This document shows positions 48,556 through 62,100 of a stretch of DNA of 64,000 bases, in pieces. A program made the position numbers and the translations under genes. Source of the DNA: Theobroma cacao (Eukaryota > Streptophyta > Magnoliopsida > Malvales > Malvaceae); contig NC_030855.1 in assembly GCF_000208745.1 (NCBI RefSeq), positions 365,823 through 429,822 of the forward strand, given 5' to 3'. Below the pieces are notes generated by a model. It ran no database searches. It was not told the DNA's origin and saw only the letters and a program-made list of their open reading frames with translations. The first letter of the stretch is position 1; each line of letters begins with the position of its first letter.

Positions 48556-50236
48556 TACCTCCGATCTCCTTTTCTCAGAAAAATCTCGATACCCTTTTCC
48601 AGAATTTCCAAGAAAGTGCTTCTATCAATGGAAAAAAGAAGCACCTTCTAGCGATATACTCTACTCTACTCTTGGTCTCTTACTCTAAACAAAGCAAACC
48701 AGTCTTTAGAACAGACCACTTTAGCTCTTGAAAATTTCTCTTGATACTTGATAAAGAAGGAAGATTCCCGGAAACAGTAAGAAACTGAGAGATAATTGAA
48801 AGATAAAAAAAGAGCGATGATGATGGTGATGGTGATGATGATGATGATTCCTTTTGAGAAAATGTGAAGGAGAAAGTAGCGAAGAGAAACTGGAAAAAAA
48901 TGGAAGAAAAGAAAAGAACTAGCCGTTTTATAATTACTAGCCGTTGGGGTTTTGGAGGACCCACGCGCTTCCTTGCGGGTGCCATGCTAAATATTCATTT
49001 CCCTTTCTAATATATTTTTAACAAAAAGAAAGATCTAAATTGTAAGATACATTTGCACACCAATAATATTATGTGTGATGAATTAATTACAATTAATTCA
49101 TAAATTAATTAAAATTTTTAAATTTTAATCAAACCACTACTTATAAAATTAAAAATAAATCAACTTTTGAATGAATATAAAAAATATTCATGAAAATCAT
49201 TTTCTTAAATTCTCCAATTAAGAAAGCCAGAAAAAACTTAATATCTTCAATCTAAATCTTTTTTTTTATTTAGTGCTTCAACCAAACTTTGTCTATATCT
49301 TTTGAGAGGTTTTAGAATATATATTTTTAATTTAATAACAAAATATTTTAGATTTACTATTAATTATTTTATTTTATATTAATGTAGTATACAATAAAAA
49401 GAGTAAAATATCTAAATTCACCCAAATATATTTATTATTAAAATATCTTTTTAAAGAAAAAATAACAAATCAGTAATATTGTGTATCACAAATCTAATGG
49501 TTTGATAGATTTTTTTCCAAATATGACTTTTTAATATCATGTTAACATGTATTTCTCAAGACAATGCCTTAATTTTATTAAGTGATGTTATAAGATTTCA
49601 TTTTTACGCGCGTTATTTATTATTTTTATTTTTTTTATAAATATATATATATACTTATTTTACTATAATTATTCTCCTAAAATAATTTTCTTTTTTATTA
49701 TAATTAAAAAAAACTCTTAATTATATTTCTCATATTTTTCACATCAAATCAATTATTTGATTAATTTATGAAGTATTTTTTTAACAACTCTCTTATTATT
49801 ATTATTATTATTTTCACTGGCCCCAATATAAAATTTTGGGCTTCCTTACTCTATAGAATGAAATTAAATGAGTAGAAGGTAAAGAAATTAAAAAACTAAA
49901 AATACTTTTTTAGATAAATTTAGTTTTATGAATAATATACATATAATTAACATGTAAAATAATATAAAAAATTGTAAACTTGAATGTTAATATAAAAAAA
50001 TTAAAAAAAAAAAGAGAAATATATTTGAAATAAAAAAAGTACAAATATTATGTATTAGAAAAAGAAAAAAATAAAATTATTTTTAACTGAACTTTTCGTA
50101 CGTTTCCAATAAGATCCTGCCTTCCCTTCTACATAATCCCTCCCTTCTCCCCCTCCGCTAAGTAACCCACACAGGACGCTTAAACTCTCTCCCTCCACTG
50201 ATAGAAAGGAAGCCCCAAAGCCAACAGAGATTCTCT
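48556..50236. other. divergent promoter region between TPR gene and HEN1
   Basis: The two genes are transcribed away from each other. The left 400 bases hold the TPR-gene leader with a GAT/GGT repeat. The middle (49000-50080) is AT-rich with an ATT run near 49796. A CCAAT motif lies at 50105 before the HEN1 leader. No gene supported. Confidence 0.55.
48816..48848. repeat. (GAT)n microsatellite in the TPR-gene leader region
   Basis: GATGATGATGGTGATGGTGATGATG and on, about 33 bases, 260 bases upstream of the TPR-gene start. Confidence 0.85.
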
Positions 50237-50275
50237 TTATACGTATACAGACTCCATTATACGTATACGTATACG
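50237..50275. promoter_or_regulatory. repeated palindrome TATACGTATA in the HEN1 5' region
   Basis: TTATACGTATAC occurs at 50238, again at 50258, and overlaps itself as TACGTATACGTATAC. Each unit is a perfect palindrome with a central ACGT core, the core of many bZIP-type sites. It lies just before a likely leader intron donor (CGGAG|GTACC, about 50292). The role is inferred only. Confidence 0.35.
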
Positions 50276-51139
50276 CCATTTCTGCTTCGGAGGTACCATC
50301 TCTACTCCCTTTGATCTTCACTTCAATAATTTTTTGGGTGTCTCGTTTGCTTTTATATTTCCTTCAAATTTCACTGTTATTTTTTCTGTAATTTGTACCC
50401 AAAGTGGTTTGTTAAAGCACTAACGCATGCATTGCTTTTTCTACGATTTTATCCCTTTGCTTTTTCTTCAAGTTGAGGGGCATAAAAGAATATGCAAATT
50501 TTTAGCCTTATCTTTTCTGCTGAAATTTTCCCTCTTTGTGTTAAAAGTTTCAATTTAAGAGGCTTTAAATTTTCATTTTTATTAGTACGTAGGAATGTAA
50601 GTTTTGATTTTTTTTCTTTTTTTTACTAATTATGTTATATTTATTTATGTATTGTGGCCTCGAGTTGTTATATAGACGTTTTATTGGCTGAATAAAAATT
50701 GGGTTCTGGTTTTATTTATTTTTTATGTTAGTTGTTTTATGTACTTTTCATTGTCATGTCATTTTTGCTTTTGGGTATGCTTTTTTTTTTTTTTTTGGTA
50801 CAGAATTTCGGGTATGGTTCATTTAACTTTTGCCTTAAAGGTTGAGTTTTTTTTTTTTTAAATGAAATAATTGAAGTGAAAGTTTTCTAAGGTTTCTATA
50901 TGAATCTTCTGAATTCAAGCAAAATATGAAAACATTAATTTGCAGTTACTTTGTTGTGACTGTGGTGTGTCAATTTCCTGTATCCCTTGTTTAGTTTTTT
51001 GCTTGGTCAGATTGTGCCATCAGTGAATTGTAACTCTGATTGAGTTCTTCTTGGCATTTTATTTGCATAACTGATAAATTAGCATTTTGCTGAACCTTTT
51101 CTTTTTCCCAGTTTATTTAATCAAACACCTGGAGGTCAC
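50276..51139 (+). other. HEN1 leader with probable 5' UTR intron
   Basis: A donor CGGAG|GTACC near 50292 and an acceptor CCCAG|TTTAT near 51112 would bound an 820-base T-rich intron, leaving about 28 leader bases before the start codon. Inferred from signals only. Confidence 0.4.
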
Positions 51140-54100
51140 ATGGAAACTGGAGGATCATTGGCACACACAATAAGAAAGCCAACTCTTACACCTAAGGCTA
51201 TTATACATCAGAAGTTTGGCAGCAAGGCTTCTTATAAGGTAGAGGAAGTAGAGGAGCCTACTCAAAATGGATGCCCAGGATTGGCAATCCTTCAGAAGGG
51301 TCCCTGTCTTTATCGCTGCAGCTTGGAGCTTCCAGATTTTTCTGTTGTGTCTGGGTCCTTTAAGAAGAAGAAAGATGCTGAGCAGTCTGCTGCTCAGATG
51401 GCATTGGAAAAGGTTGGCATCCCCTTGCTCACCATACTGATTTTCCTATGATTTTAGTTTGATTGATGTGCCAATAGCTATAGTCATCGCCTCATTGTGA
51501 GTTTCAGCAATAGGTTGTGGGATATATAGTGAAACTCAAGAAAAATATACATGGCTGCTCCTTTGCATAAGTTGAATTGGTTTTCTATAATATGTTGCTA
51601 GGATTGCCTGTGTTAAAATTTGCTTCATTTTAGCAAGGTTGGTGGCTTGGAAGCTATGAGTTTAAAGTAGGCTTTTCATGATGAAGAATTTGGTGATGTC
51701 TGTTGAATCAAAATAAGATACAACGATTGTCAAGGAATTTGATCTCTACATAGAAGTTTTTTCTAAACAGTCTTTCAGAAGAGTCAGCTCATGAAGCTTG
51801 CTGCTGTTGCAGCTTCACCACTAACATGCTGATCATTACTGCTATTGCTACCATCACCTTCACCATCATCCACATTGTCATCAGAAATCCGCTGCCAATT
51901 TATAAATTATTGTTACCCCCCCCCTCCTTCTCACTATAATTTGACTGATTTAAACATACCATTTAAACTAATGACCTGATTCTAACTAACGGGGTTTTGA
52001 ATCTCATAATGTCAATTTTCTGATATTTACAATTTCTTCCAGATGTACTTTGAAAGAAATGCAATTGATGCACCTTATATGTTAGACATACAACTTCTAG
52101 TTATTTTCTATCTGAACTTTGTGTTGCAAAGATATCAAACTAGGGTACTGTCATTGTCAATTTGTAACCATGTAATTGATTGTTAAGAATGCAATATCTT
52201 GTTGATTTTTTCTGTATATGTACAATCAGGTCATGTTTCCTTGTTTGTGTCTATTAAACCTGGATGCTCACCTGCCCAACTTTGCCTTTGAATTCTTTGT
52301 CTGTTAGAGGTTGCTATCTTATTGCCATCCTGTTAAGCTTGGGCTTATTGTCCGCTTTCTTTGAACCAGTGATGATAATGCAGCAGCAATTTCTTCATCC
52401 TCATCTTATTTCCCTGTCTTTTTCAAAAAAAAAAAAAAAGTATTTCAAAAATTATGCCTCGTAATACAAATTTTTGTTGTTACTCAACTTTGAATTTGAA
52501 TTGTGGAAAGTTGGAGCCAAATTTTATGTAAGGAACATTCTGACATGTTTGAGTATCTCGATTTCTTAGAATCCTTGTATCAACTCCTATAGCTAATAAT
52601 TAGTACTATTCATCATGCATATTGGGATAGATCTTGTTCCTAGAAAATCAGTTTGTTACTTTGCTTAATTTGATTACAGCTCTTCCTGAGAACATTTTTT
52701 GGGTTTAACTTTTGAGTTTTTTTTTTTTTCTAGTTATAGAATTATTATAAAGTTTGCCTTTTGTCCAGGGATTGTCAGTGATTTGTCCAAATAAAGCTGT
52801 CACTTCTTTCTTCTTCTTAGTTTTATCTGTTTCTAATTTAAAATTGCAGCTTGGCATCCGTCCCTCTGTAGATAATCTCACAGCAGAGGAAGCATGGACA
52901 GACTTGATTGCCCGTGTCAAATATATATTCTCAAATGAGGTTGGTGCCCCCTACACAATATGTCTGTGTGGCGTGTGTTGACAATGGCATGAATTTGTGC
53001 ATTTATATCTGCAGAGTATCTGTGTTTATGCATGTGTATGCTGCGTTGATTTTTTATTAAATTATAATCAAGTAATAACCTTGACATATGTAAACATGGA
53101 ATTGTCTGTGGACTGTAATTCTTGTTTCACTATAGATTAATAATTATCTGTTAACATTGAAGTATACAATTTCCTTGTGGAATAGAATGAAGAGAGGATT
53201 CTAGATAACAGTACAAGACATTTATCTTAACCCTTGGTCATGGGGAACATTGGCAAGCTAACTTTTTCCAACCTGTGTCCAACTTTTACATGAGCTAGTT
53301 TGAAAAGGTTAGTTTCTATGATTGCATTGGCTTCCTGACTCATCTTTACCAAGGGAGTTCAGTAGAGTAGTGTTTCCCTCCACCTGGCCTTTTCCACTAG
53401 TACCTCCTACAAGCACAAAATATTTATTTGTAATGGCTATCTCTTCTTGACTCTGCTTTATCCTTCTATCATTTGTCAAGTTCTTTCATCTCTTTATAAT
53501 TCATTTATGTTCATTTTTTTTATCTATTATATATAATGAGGGCACACTGCTATTGCTTTAGAATAAATCGTTCACATTCTGATCTTTTCTCCCTTTATCT
53601 TTGTCATCATTGAATAAGTTCCTTTCAGGTCTTCATCCTCTGAGCAGTCACTTCAAAGCAGCTTTATGTAGAGTTGGTGATCATGATGGTTCAATTCCTG
53701 CTTCTGTTATTGCTATATGTGATGGAAAACTTAATAATCTCTGCAAAATAATTAACCCTAAAGTGGAGTCTCATCCCTTCATGGTCGTATCATATATTAT
53801 GAGAGCTGCTACAGGATTACCAGAGTTGGTTGTTAATCCTGAGAGACAGCTTTCAATTCGGAAGGAAAACCCGTACCCTCCTGATGTCATAGAATCATCA
53901 GTATCTCAACAATCTGAAAGCATAACGACTATGGCCATATATATCCCATGTTCACCTGAAAAGGCTGTTGAACCAGTGATTCTTAATATTTCCCCAAAAG
54001 GTTATTACCTTGACGTTATTGCACAAAAACTTGGCTTATCAGATGCCAACGAAATTCTGATCTCAAGGTATGTTGAAACTGTTATATGATTGATGATGCC

Positions 54101-57100
54101 TGCGATGGCAATATTCTATGTGTGAAGTAGGCTCCTTAAAGAGTATCTTATCTTTTTTTTTTTTGGACAAACAGGAACTAACTATTATTTGTTCTTCAAC
54201 AGGACCATTGGTAAAGCTTCATCTGAAACGAGATTTTACTTTGCTGCTTCAAAGTCATATCTGTTAGAAATGTCATCTGATCTTCTAAATGCTAAAGCTG
54301 TTAAGTTTGGAGGACCTTTGAATGCAAGGGCCAGCTACATTTGTGGCCAAGATATATATGGTGATTCAATTTTGGCATCCATTGGTTACACTTGGAAAGG
54401 CCAAGATCTTTTTCATGAAGATGTCACCTTACAATCATATTACAGGTCTGTTCTTCCTTCACATATAAAATTTGTTCTGATACTATTTTCATCTTTTAGA
54501 TCCTTTTTCACTTTTGGGGGTTCAAATTATTTCACAGTGCTTCTGAAAACTCTGACTGCAAATGACCTCAGCTGAAAAGAGTGCTAGTGTGTTTTACCTT
54601 GGTTTGTTTGATGGACTTAGAGTTAAAGCTCAACCTTATCTTTAAAAGTGCTTTGCTGTTATAACTTGAGATCAGATCAACCCATAGAAAATTTGCCAAG
54701 TTCCAGATAGGCTTAGGTCTTCTAATGTAATCTTTCTAGCTTAGCTGAGATCAATACTAACTGACTGCACCAATCTAAGAAAGAAAGTACCAGCCCCCAG
54801 CTTTGTTTATTAACTGATTTAAAAAATTTCCAAACCACGTATTAGGAAGATATGTAAAATGGATTTACGATATACATTTCCTCAACAAAACCACTGTTTG
54901 GATGAAACCACTTTAGCATGCTGGTTCTCTGGAAAAATTTTCTAAGTATTTAATTTCCATAAAGACAACTAAACAAGGTGACATGACAATTACCCTAAAA
55001 AGTTGTTCCATTAACACAGTAAAGCAGGACCAATGCGTGCTTCATTGACTGATGATTAAAATAAGGGATTGAGGGTGTTGTTAGACACAACCTTAATTTG
55101 CCACAATTTGGTTGCTTATTCATTCAGTTGTCTGCCTTTAGTGGTATTTCTTGTATGATTCATTAACTTTTCAGTGTATAATTGTTTTGCACGTGCTTAT
55201 GCAGGATGCTTATAAGTAAAATACCAAGTGGAGCTTACAAATTGTCCAGAGAGGCAATACTTGCGGCAGAGTTGCCCCTGACATTTACTACAAAGACCAA
55301 CTGGAGGGGATCCTACCCAAGAGAAATTCTCTGTTCATTCTGTCGCCAGCACTGGCTATTAGAACCCGTCTTTTCTACTTCAAGTATTCCTAAAAAGGCA
55401 TCATTGGAGCTGTCTAGATTAAACAAGAAACTAAAGGTTTCAGAGTCAGCTGAGCAAGAGGTAGAGTATGCAAATGGACATGACATTGTTGATGCTGATG
55501 CTAAATCAGTGGGAATGGGAAGCAGTTTTATTTGTGAAGTCAAATTATACTCTAAGTGTCAAGATTTGATTTTGGAGTGTGCATCCAATGTTTTGTATAA
55601 GAAGCAGAATGATGCTGTCCAGAATGCTTCTTTAAAAGTTTTATCATGGTTGAATGCATATTTTAAGGATATAGATATGCCTTTAGAGAAGCTAAAACAA
55701 TTAGCCAATGTCTTTGATATTAAGTTTTATCCTCAAAATTTTTCCAAGGAAGTTGTATCGTGCCTATCAGTTGAAAATTTTCAGAATCATGATACTCTGG
55801 GAGGCAAAGTACCTGAATCAAATGGTATTAGTATTCCAAATGATGTGGTGGAAGATGATGTGAGTTCTATAGATATAGAAGGTCCAGATTCTGGTGTTTG
55901 TCCATCTTATGGGTCCCTTTTATGCGTATGTTATTCTGCATCTTTAGTGACAAAAGGTGAACTTCAAAAAGAGCTTCTTGAAAGTGCTGAGGAGTTTGAG
56001 TTTGAGATGGGGACTGGAGCTGTAATTCCCTGTCTTGAAGCTGTTGTTACGAAAATGTCTATTGGCCAGTCTACCTGTTTCTATACAGAGTTGCCTTCGC
56101 AAGATTTGGTTTTGGCTGCAGCTAAGGATTCTGCAAATGCTCTTGCATTTTTATCTTCACGTGAGTAAATTCGTTCTTTAAATGCTAAATAATATTTGAT
56201 AAATTTCTTCTTGATTTTAATTTGATGCTCTTAAGTTATGTTCCAAGGTTGAAAGATGACTAAAGATGTTGACTGCCCACAATGCTTTGGTTGTCTAAAT
56301 CTCTGCTTTGCATGTTGAATAAAAATTACTTAGAGTAAAGCTTGTTTGTGGTGTGCATGGGGGCATTCGTTTATATCTTGATTTTAATTTGATGCTTAGC
56401 CACATCTTGAGGACTGATAGCTATAGACTTGGATGGCATGTAATGCGGTGGTTATCTCTTACTGTGTCTTTAAACATTTATTTAGATTGAGAGAGTTCCT
56501 GTTGGCCTGTGTGTGGATGCTGATGTATATGGCTTTCTTCTTTTGGATCAAAAAGTTACTGTTATTTGTCAGGAATTCTAATCCCAACACAATTTTTCCC
56601 CTTCAAGTTCTTTAGGATAATTTTACGAACTTTATGTGGCAGAAATTAGGTGCTAGCATACTGGTTCAACCTAGAATAACATTGAAAATTCTCTGTTTTT
56701 AATATCTTAATGTTGCTAAAAAATGTTGGAACATTGTATTCTGGTGGTGCTTGGTACCCCCAAAAAAAGAGTTTGTGGGATCATATGTTCATTTCCATAG
56801 CATATTAAGGTAAATACAATTCCATTTAAAAAAAATAAATAAATAAACAACTTAAAGGAGATTTTGTCGCTTGGCCAGAAAAAAGAGACTTTGTTGCTAT
56901 AGCTTTTATAGTGCTGCAAGGTTAACCTAATCATATGTTATATTCAAAAGAAAAATGTTTCTGTAGCAGTAAATGGAGCTTGTGTAATTCTTCTTTTGTG
57001 GCATTGCTGCTTTAAATTGGTTGAGAGATCTAATTGACTGCACATCACTTCTTTGCATAAGCCTGCTGGTTGGAGTACTCGATCATCTTGTTGCAGGTGA

Positions 57101-58304
57101 CAGAACCCCCAGAGGACAGAATGGAGCAGGCTCTTTTCAGCCCACCACTTTCAAAGCAACGTGTAGAATATGCGCTGCAGCACATTAAAGATTCTTGTGC
57201 TACCTCTTTGGTATTTGTCCTGTTTCCTCTTCTTTGTCAATGTTGATAATAATAAGTTGATTTTGAGATCATGCTATGTTCTGTTGTAGGTTGATTTTGG
57301 ATGTGGCTCTGGTAGTTTACTGGAGTCTTTGTTGGATTACCCAACTTCTTTGGAAACAATTGTTGGTGTTGATCTTTCAAAGAAGAGTCTTAGCCGTGCG
57401 GCAAAGGTATTTACCAGTGTATTTCGGCTTTACATATGGCCAAATAAAATTGAGTAGGTCATTTATGAGCATTATATGAAGGATATGGACAAAAACAATT
57501 ATTTTCATTGTTGCATTGCATAAATGAGTGGATACGGATTTGAAATCATCTTATTTGTGTGCTGTATTTTCTTTCACAAGCTAAAATGTGCCTTAGCTAC
57601 ATATCTTTGATTCTCTTGATTGTGCAGGTTCTTCATTCAAAACTAACCATGATGTCAGATCCTGAAGCACCATGTAAGAGCATAAAATCTGCAGTTCTTT
57701 ATGATGGTTCTATCACAGATTTTGATTCTCGGTTGTGTGGGTTTGATCTTGGTACATGCTTAGAGGTATTTAAAAGCAACCCTTTTAATGAACCTATGCT
57801 TTTAGAATTATATTGATTGTCCTTATTCACAGCTGACATTTTGGAAATGAATAGGTAATTGAGCATATGGAGGAGGATCAAGCTTGTCTGTTTGGTGATG
57901 TTGTGCTCAGTTCATTTCGTCCAAAGATTCTTATTGTCTCAACTCCCAACTATGAATACAATGTAATACTCCAGAGATCCAATATAACAAGCCAAGAAGA
58001 TGATCCAGAGGAGAAGATTTATTCACAATCATGTAAATTTCGCAACCATGACCACAAGTTTGAGTGGACTAGAGAGCAATTTAACCATTGGGCATCTGAA
58101 TTAGCGGTCAGGCACAATTATAGTGTTGAGTTCAGTGGGGTTGGTGGTTCTGCTGACCTGGAACCCGGATTTGCTTCTCAGATTGCTGTCTTTAGAAGGG
58201 TTTTTCAACCCAAGGAAGATGATCTTCATGATGATGAAGGTTTGGCATGCCAATACAGAGTTGTCTGGGAGTGGAATAGGTCTAAGCCTGCTCTGACAAA
58301 CTAA
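51140..58304 (+). CDS. HEN1: HEN1, small RNA 2'-O-methyltransferase
   Basis: Methylates the 2'-OH of the 3' nucleotide of microRNA and siRNA duplexes, protecting them from uridylation and decay. Nine exons: 51140-51412, 52850-52939, 53619-54067, 54203-54445, 55205-56160, 57062-57210, 57290-57406, 57628-57765 and 57855-58304. All phases agree and give 954 aa, close to the Arabidopsis protein (942). In order: first dsRBD (about 18-95), linker and La-like region (120-350), second dsRBD (about 430-490), FKBP-like region (about 540-665), methyltransferase (about 690-930). The SAM-binding motif is VDFGCGSGS (721-729). The Mg ligands E805, E808 and H809 stand in CLEVIEH across exons 8/9, and the later His in NHDHKFEW. 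Exon 6 must begin at 57062, not at the stronger-looking CAG before GTGACAGAACC, because only that frame gives LEYSIILLQVTEP. No defects seen. Confidence 0.97.
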
Positions 58305-59133
58305 CAGAGACAGACGAAGTAAAAGATTTTATTTATAGTTTGATAGCTAGACTGGCAGGGTAGAATACAAAATTATGAGCAGGGTGAAGTATCCATGAAA
58401 TATATACGTCTTGTACATGAGCCAAAATCTGCAAAGATATCTGTTCCTGTGCTGGTTTCAAGCAGGAAACTCTGAAATACATTTAACTGGCATCAAGGGA
58501 ATATAGCAGCTGGCTCGTATATGAATATATCTTCATGTGCGCAGTTGAATGTGATCAAGTTTCTCCTCTATTATTGTGTGTCGTTTTCCTTAACTTTCTA
58601 ATTTCTGTACTCTTCAGTTAGTTTATTTATTTTTTCTTCATGGTTCACCCCAGCTTTTGCTATGATTGCTGCTGCTTCCGGTCGACATGGCGTTTCCAAT
58701 TAACCTCTCTTTGTTCTCTCCTTCATGCTTGCTCTTTACATGAGAATTTAGCTTTGGCCTACCAAGCCATCTGTACGTGTTGATGGGTTTGGTTAATAAT
58801 CACTAGTTTAGGGAGCCCTTACTCAGAGCAAAGATTCTCGGTCACAGTTCCTGCCCGGTCATTGATGATTCTAACAAGCTAATGTCCAGAAAATTGACAA
58901 TATAACTAAAACAAACAGCAATAAATGTTTTCCTTTACATCTGGCTGAGTACTCTGCTTTCAAAGCATTATATGGTTTATTTTATTAACATTAAGAAAAT
59001 TGACAGGTGATATTTATTGGCCATAAACAAGTTTGCTTAGAACGTTAAATTGAATACAATTTCTCCAGGGAAATCCCAATGCTTTACGGTACAAAGCTCA
59101 TAGCTTTCTGTTGGTATCCTTTCACCTGTGAAC
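58305..59133. other. intergenic between convergent HEN1 and dehydrogenase genes
   Basis: About 830 bases with the two 3' untranslated regions. The dsRBD gene that follows HEN1 in Arabidopsis (At4g20920, from memory) is not here. Confidence 0.6.
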
Positions 59134-62100
59134 CTAGTTTGGTTCACCCTTGCCAGAGTAATAATGGTGGAAAACACATGAGAAGTCCTCAGATTCATGA
59201 CCGTTCTCGCAGATCTCTGCATATCTGCAGAAAGTGACTGGGTCATCACCAGATAATTAACTATCCAGCATAAGATGTTGAGTTGCAATATGCTTCTTCC
59301 TACTGTGAGAACTTAATGCAATCCGAGGCAGAAGGGGTCAAGGTAAAATTTATGTGTTTTTACAGAGACAAGTAGGAGAACTGCTAAAATCGTTTGATAA
59401 AGGCTAGCTTCTTTCTCAGCTAAAATATGCGGTGCCAACTGTGCCAAGTGTTATTTAATGGCCTGATATTGACTTTTAGACCTTAAAGTTTGGCAAAAGC
59501 CTAAGAGTGCATGATCCAAGTATAATTTGGAATTTCATCCATGACCTTTAAGGAAGGATATTCTACATAAATTCAATTAAAGTTGCAATACATTAACTGG
59601 ATTCCAAGAGATTAACATTTCATAGCTTGCCTAATTTTGGCTATGATACTTCATAGAATAAAAAAAAAATGAGTTATGATACTTACATGTTCTGTGCTAG
59701 GAATGTTAAAGGAGATTTTACACCAACTTCTTCTGCTGATGCTGCAGCAAGGTTTAAGTCTTTAGCCTGCATTGTTAAATGAAAATTTTTATCCATGCTC
59801 AGGATAAGTCCATTAAAAAACCAGAGCTGGGCAAATTATTGTCCAATGTCAGACAAGATTCAGTTACAGAATGGTGACCACTAATGTAAGTGCCCCTACT
59901 TATTTGAACATAATTTATTTTGTACATTCAATCATATAGCTCAAATACATCTTAAATTAGTGTATAGTCTAGCTTTTGACGTATGAAATTGAACAGCTAC
60001 GGTTGTGTACGAAATTGTGTGGGTGTCTGTACAGAAAAAATCCAACCTTTCATCGATTTTGCATTTAGAAAAAGACTTGCATGTATAAAGAAATTATAAA
60101 TAATGAAAGCACTGCATGGAAATATCATGTAAATTGTACTCATGAATTCAAACCTGAAAGTTGATGACATTGACATGCAGACATTTACATGTGTGTTAAA
60201 CTTTGATGCCACCTAAGACTGATTGAAATGTGATCAAACGTGTTATATCCAATTAAGGCTGTAAGGTAACATGATCTTTTTTCCTATATTTCGTAAATGT
60301 AAGGAACTAGTAATTCCTGTATGTACTGGAAGTTAACAATTTAATTTTGGAGTCACTTCTTGTACAGCACTTAGACCTTCCACATAAACACAATGAAGGA
60401 AATCTCAATAAGATCATCCAGTTCATTCCTCTAAAATAGATTATCAATTTCATGTTAGTGTCTAATTCACCCCAAAAAAAAAACAGAATTGGAGAGAGAG
60501 AGAGCTAAAACTTGAATGCAAGAGCAACCTGATGAAGCATGATAAAAAGGTGCAGTGACCATTTGTGGAGACATACAAATATCAGTAAAGAAAACTCCTT
60601 ACCATGAGCTTGGATGCAAATCCACCACTATAATTCCTTGAAGATGGCACTCCTGGCATCACTCCAGGAACAGGATTATAACTATCACTGCCACATTGAG
60701 CATATCTTAGAATTAAGAAGCATAACATTGGCAAATTCACCCACAGTAAACTAGTTCTTCATAGAATTATCCCATTGGTAGAATAACTCACCGTGCCTTC
60801 AACTTATTTTATATCTGGTATATATAATTATCTTTGAATAGCTTAACCACCATTTGGTATCAGAGAAAGGTTAAGGTGGAAAACCATCAACCTGTCAAGC
60901 TGGAAAGTGTTGTTGCAAAATCTTGGAATTGTCCAAGTCCATAATATTGCATTTGGATCTAGTGGTCTCTAAAAAGTTTGACACAATCATCAATCCGAAG
61001 CAGTGAAAAATTTGAAGTGGTGAAATATCTATCTAGCCTCACAGCTTTCAGCTATGCATTTTAAGACATAAAAGTATAAGACACATTGTAATGCTAGAAA
61101 AGACTGATGTGACTTCAGAGCTTAAAAGCCTTAAATCTGATCAATTGACAAGGAAACATTAAACAATTGATATAGTTTTCATATAATGTATTCTCTTATG
61201 TGTATTAAAATGTTGTCAACTAATGGCAAGGAAGCACATGCTCCACACGTAGGGTCATCACTTTCATTTTTCATCATGTATGACTGTCTTCTAACAAATA
61301 TTTGAAGCCAGATTGAGAATTTTGATTGCTTTAAGAGACTTGCATGTCTATTGTAGTGTCACTTGAAAGAAAATTAATTGAATTGCTTTAACCAGTGAGA
61401 CTGTGTTGAAGTGCTTGGTACCTACTCCAACAGCGAGCACTTGAACAGTTAAATATCTTTGTGAGGGTACTGGCAGTTATTCCTAGTGACTGACCCAGAG
61501 CAAGAGCTTCTGACACTCCAAGCATACTGACAGCCACGGCCAAATTGTTGCATATCTTTGCCGCCTAAATAACAGAATCAAGCCAAAGATATTAGAAGTT
61601 CACCTACAAACCCACAGAGTTGGAGAATAAGAATGAATCTCAAAGATATGCCAAAGGAATTATTGTTCTGAAAGAAATTCATTCAGAAGAACTTAGCCAT
61701 CTCATTGTCATATTATTACTTATGATATATAAAAATCCTTCCAAGTCACTGCAATGAAAGAAAATATGAAATAAATATTTATAGCATATTGCTATTTTCA
61801 GTATTACAAATTTTATTATTCTAAGCATGAATTAATTACTCTCATAACAGCAGGATGTCTAAAGTGACTAGAGCTGATATTTTATCAAATTATAGCTTAG
61901 ACTGTTTGGTTAGATCCATCATGTCCCATCTCCTAATTAAAATGAGTATGACTTAATATTATAAGCATAGCACTTGATCCAACTTCAAGTACTTCCAAGA
62001 ACTCATGAAGCTGCTTCTCATATTATATTTTGATTGTCTTGCAGTAAATACTTTGCGCTACATGTCTTAAACTGATATACATGTCAGTTCAATAGATGCT

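Noticed and set aside
57105..57210. HEN1 exon 6 starting at the strong TTGCAG|GTGACAG acceptor
   Set aside because: With the preceding exon ending in phase 1, that start gives a wrong frame. The acceptor at 57061 gives LEYSIILLQVTEP, which matches the family.
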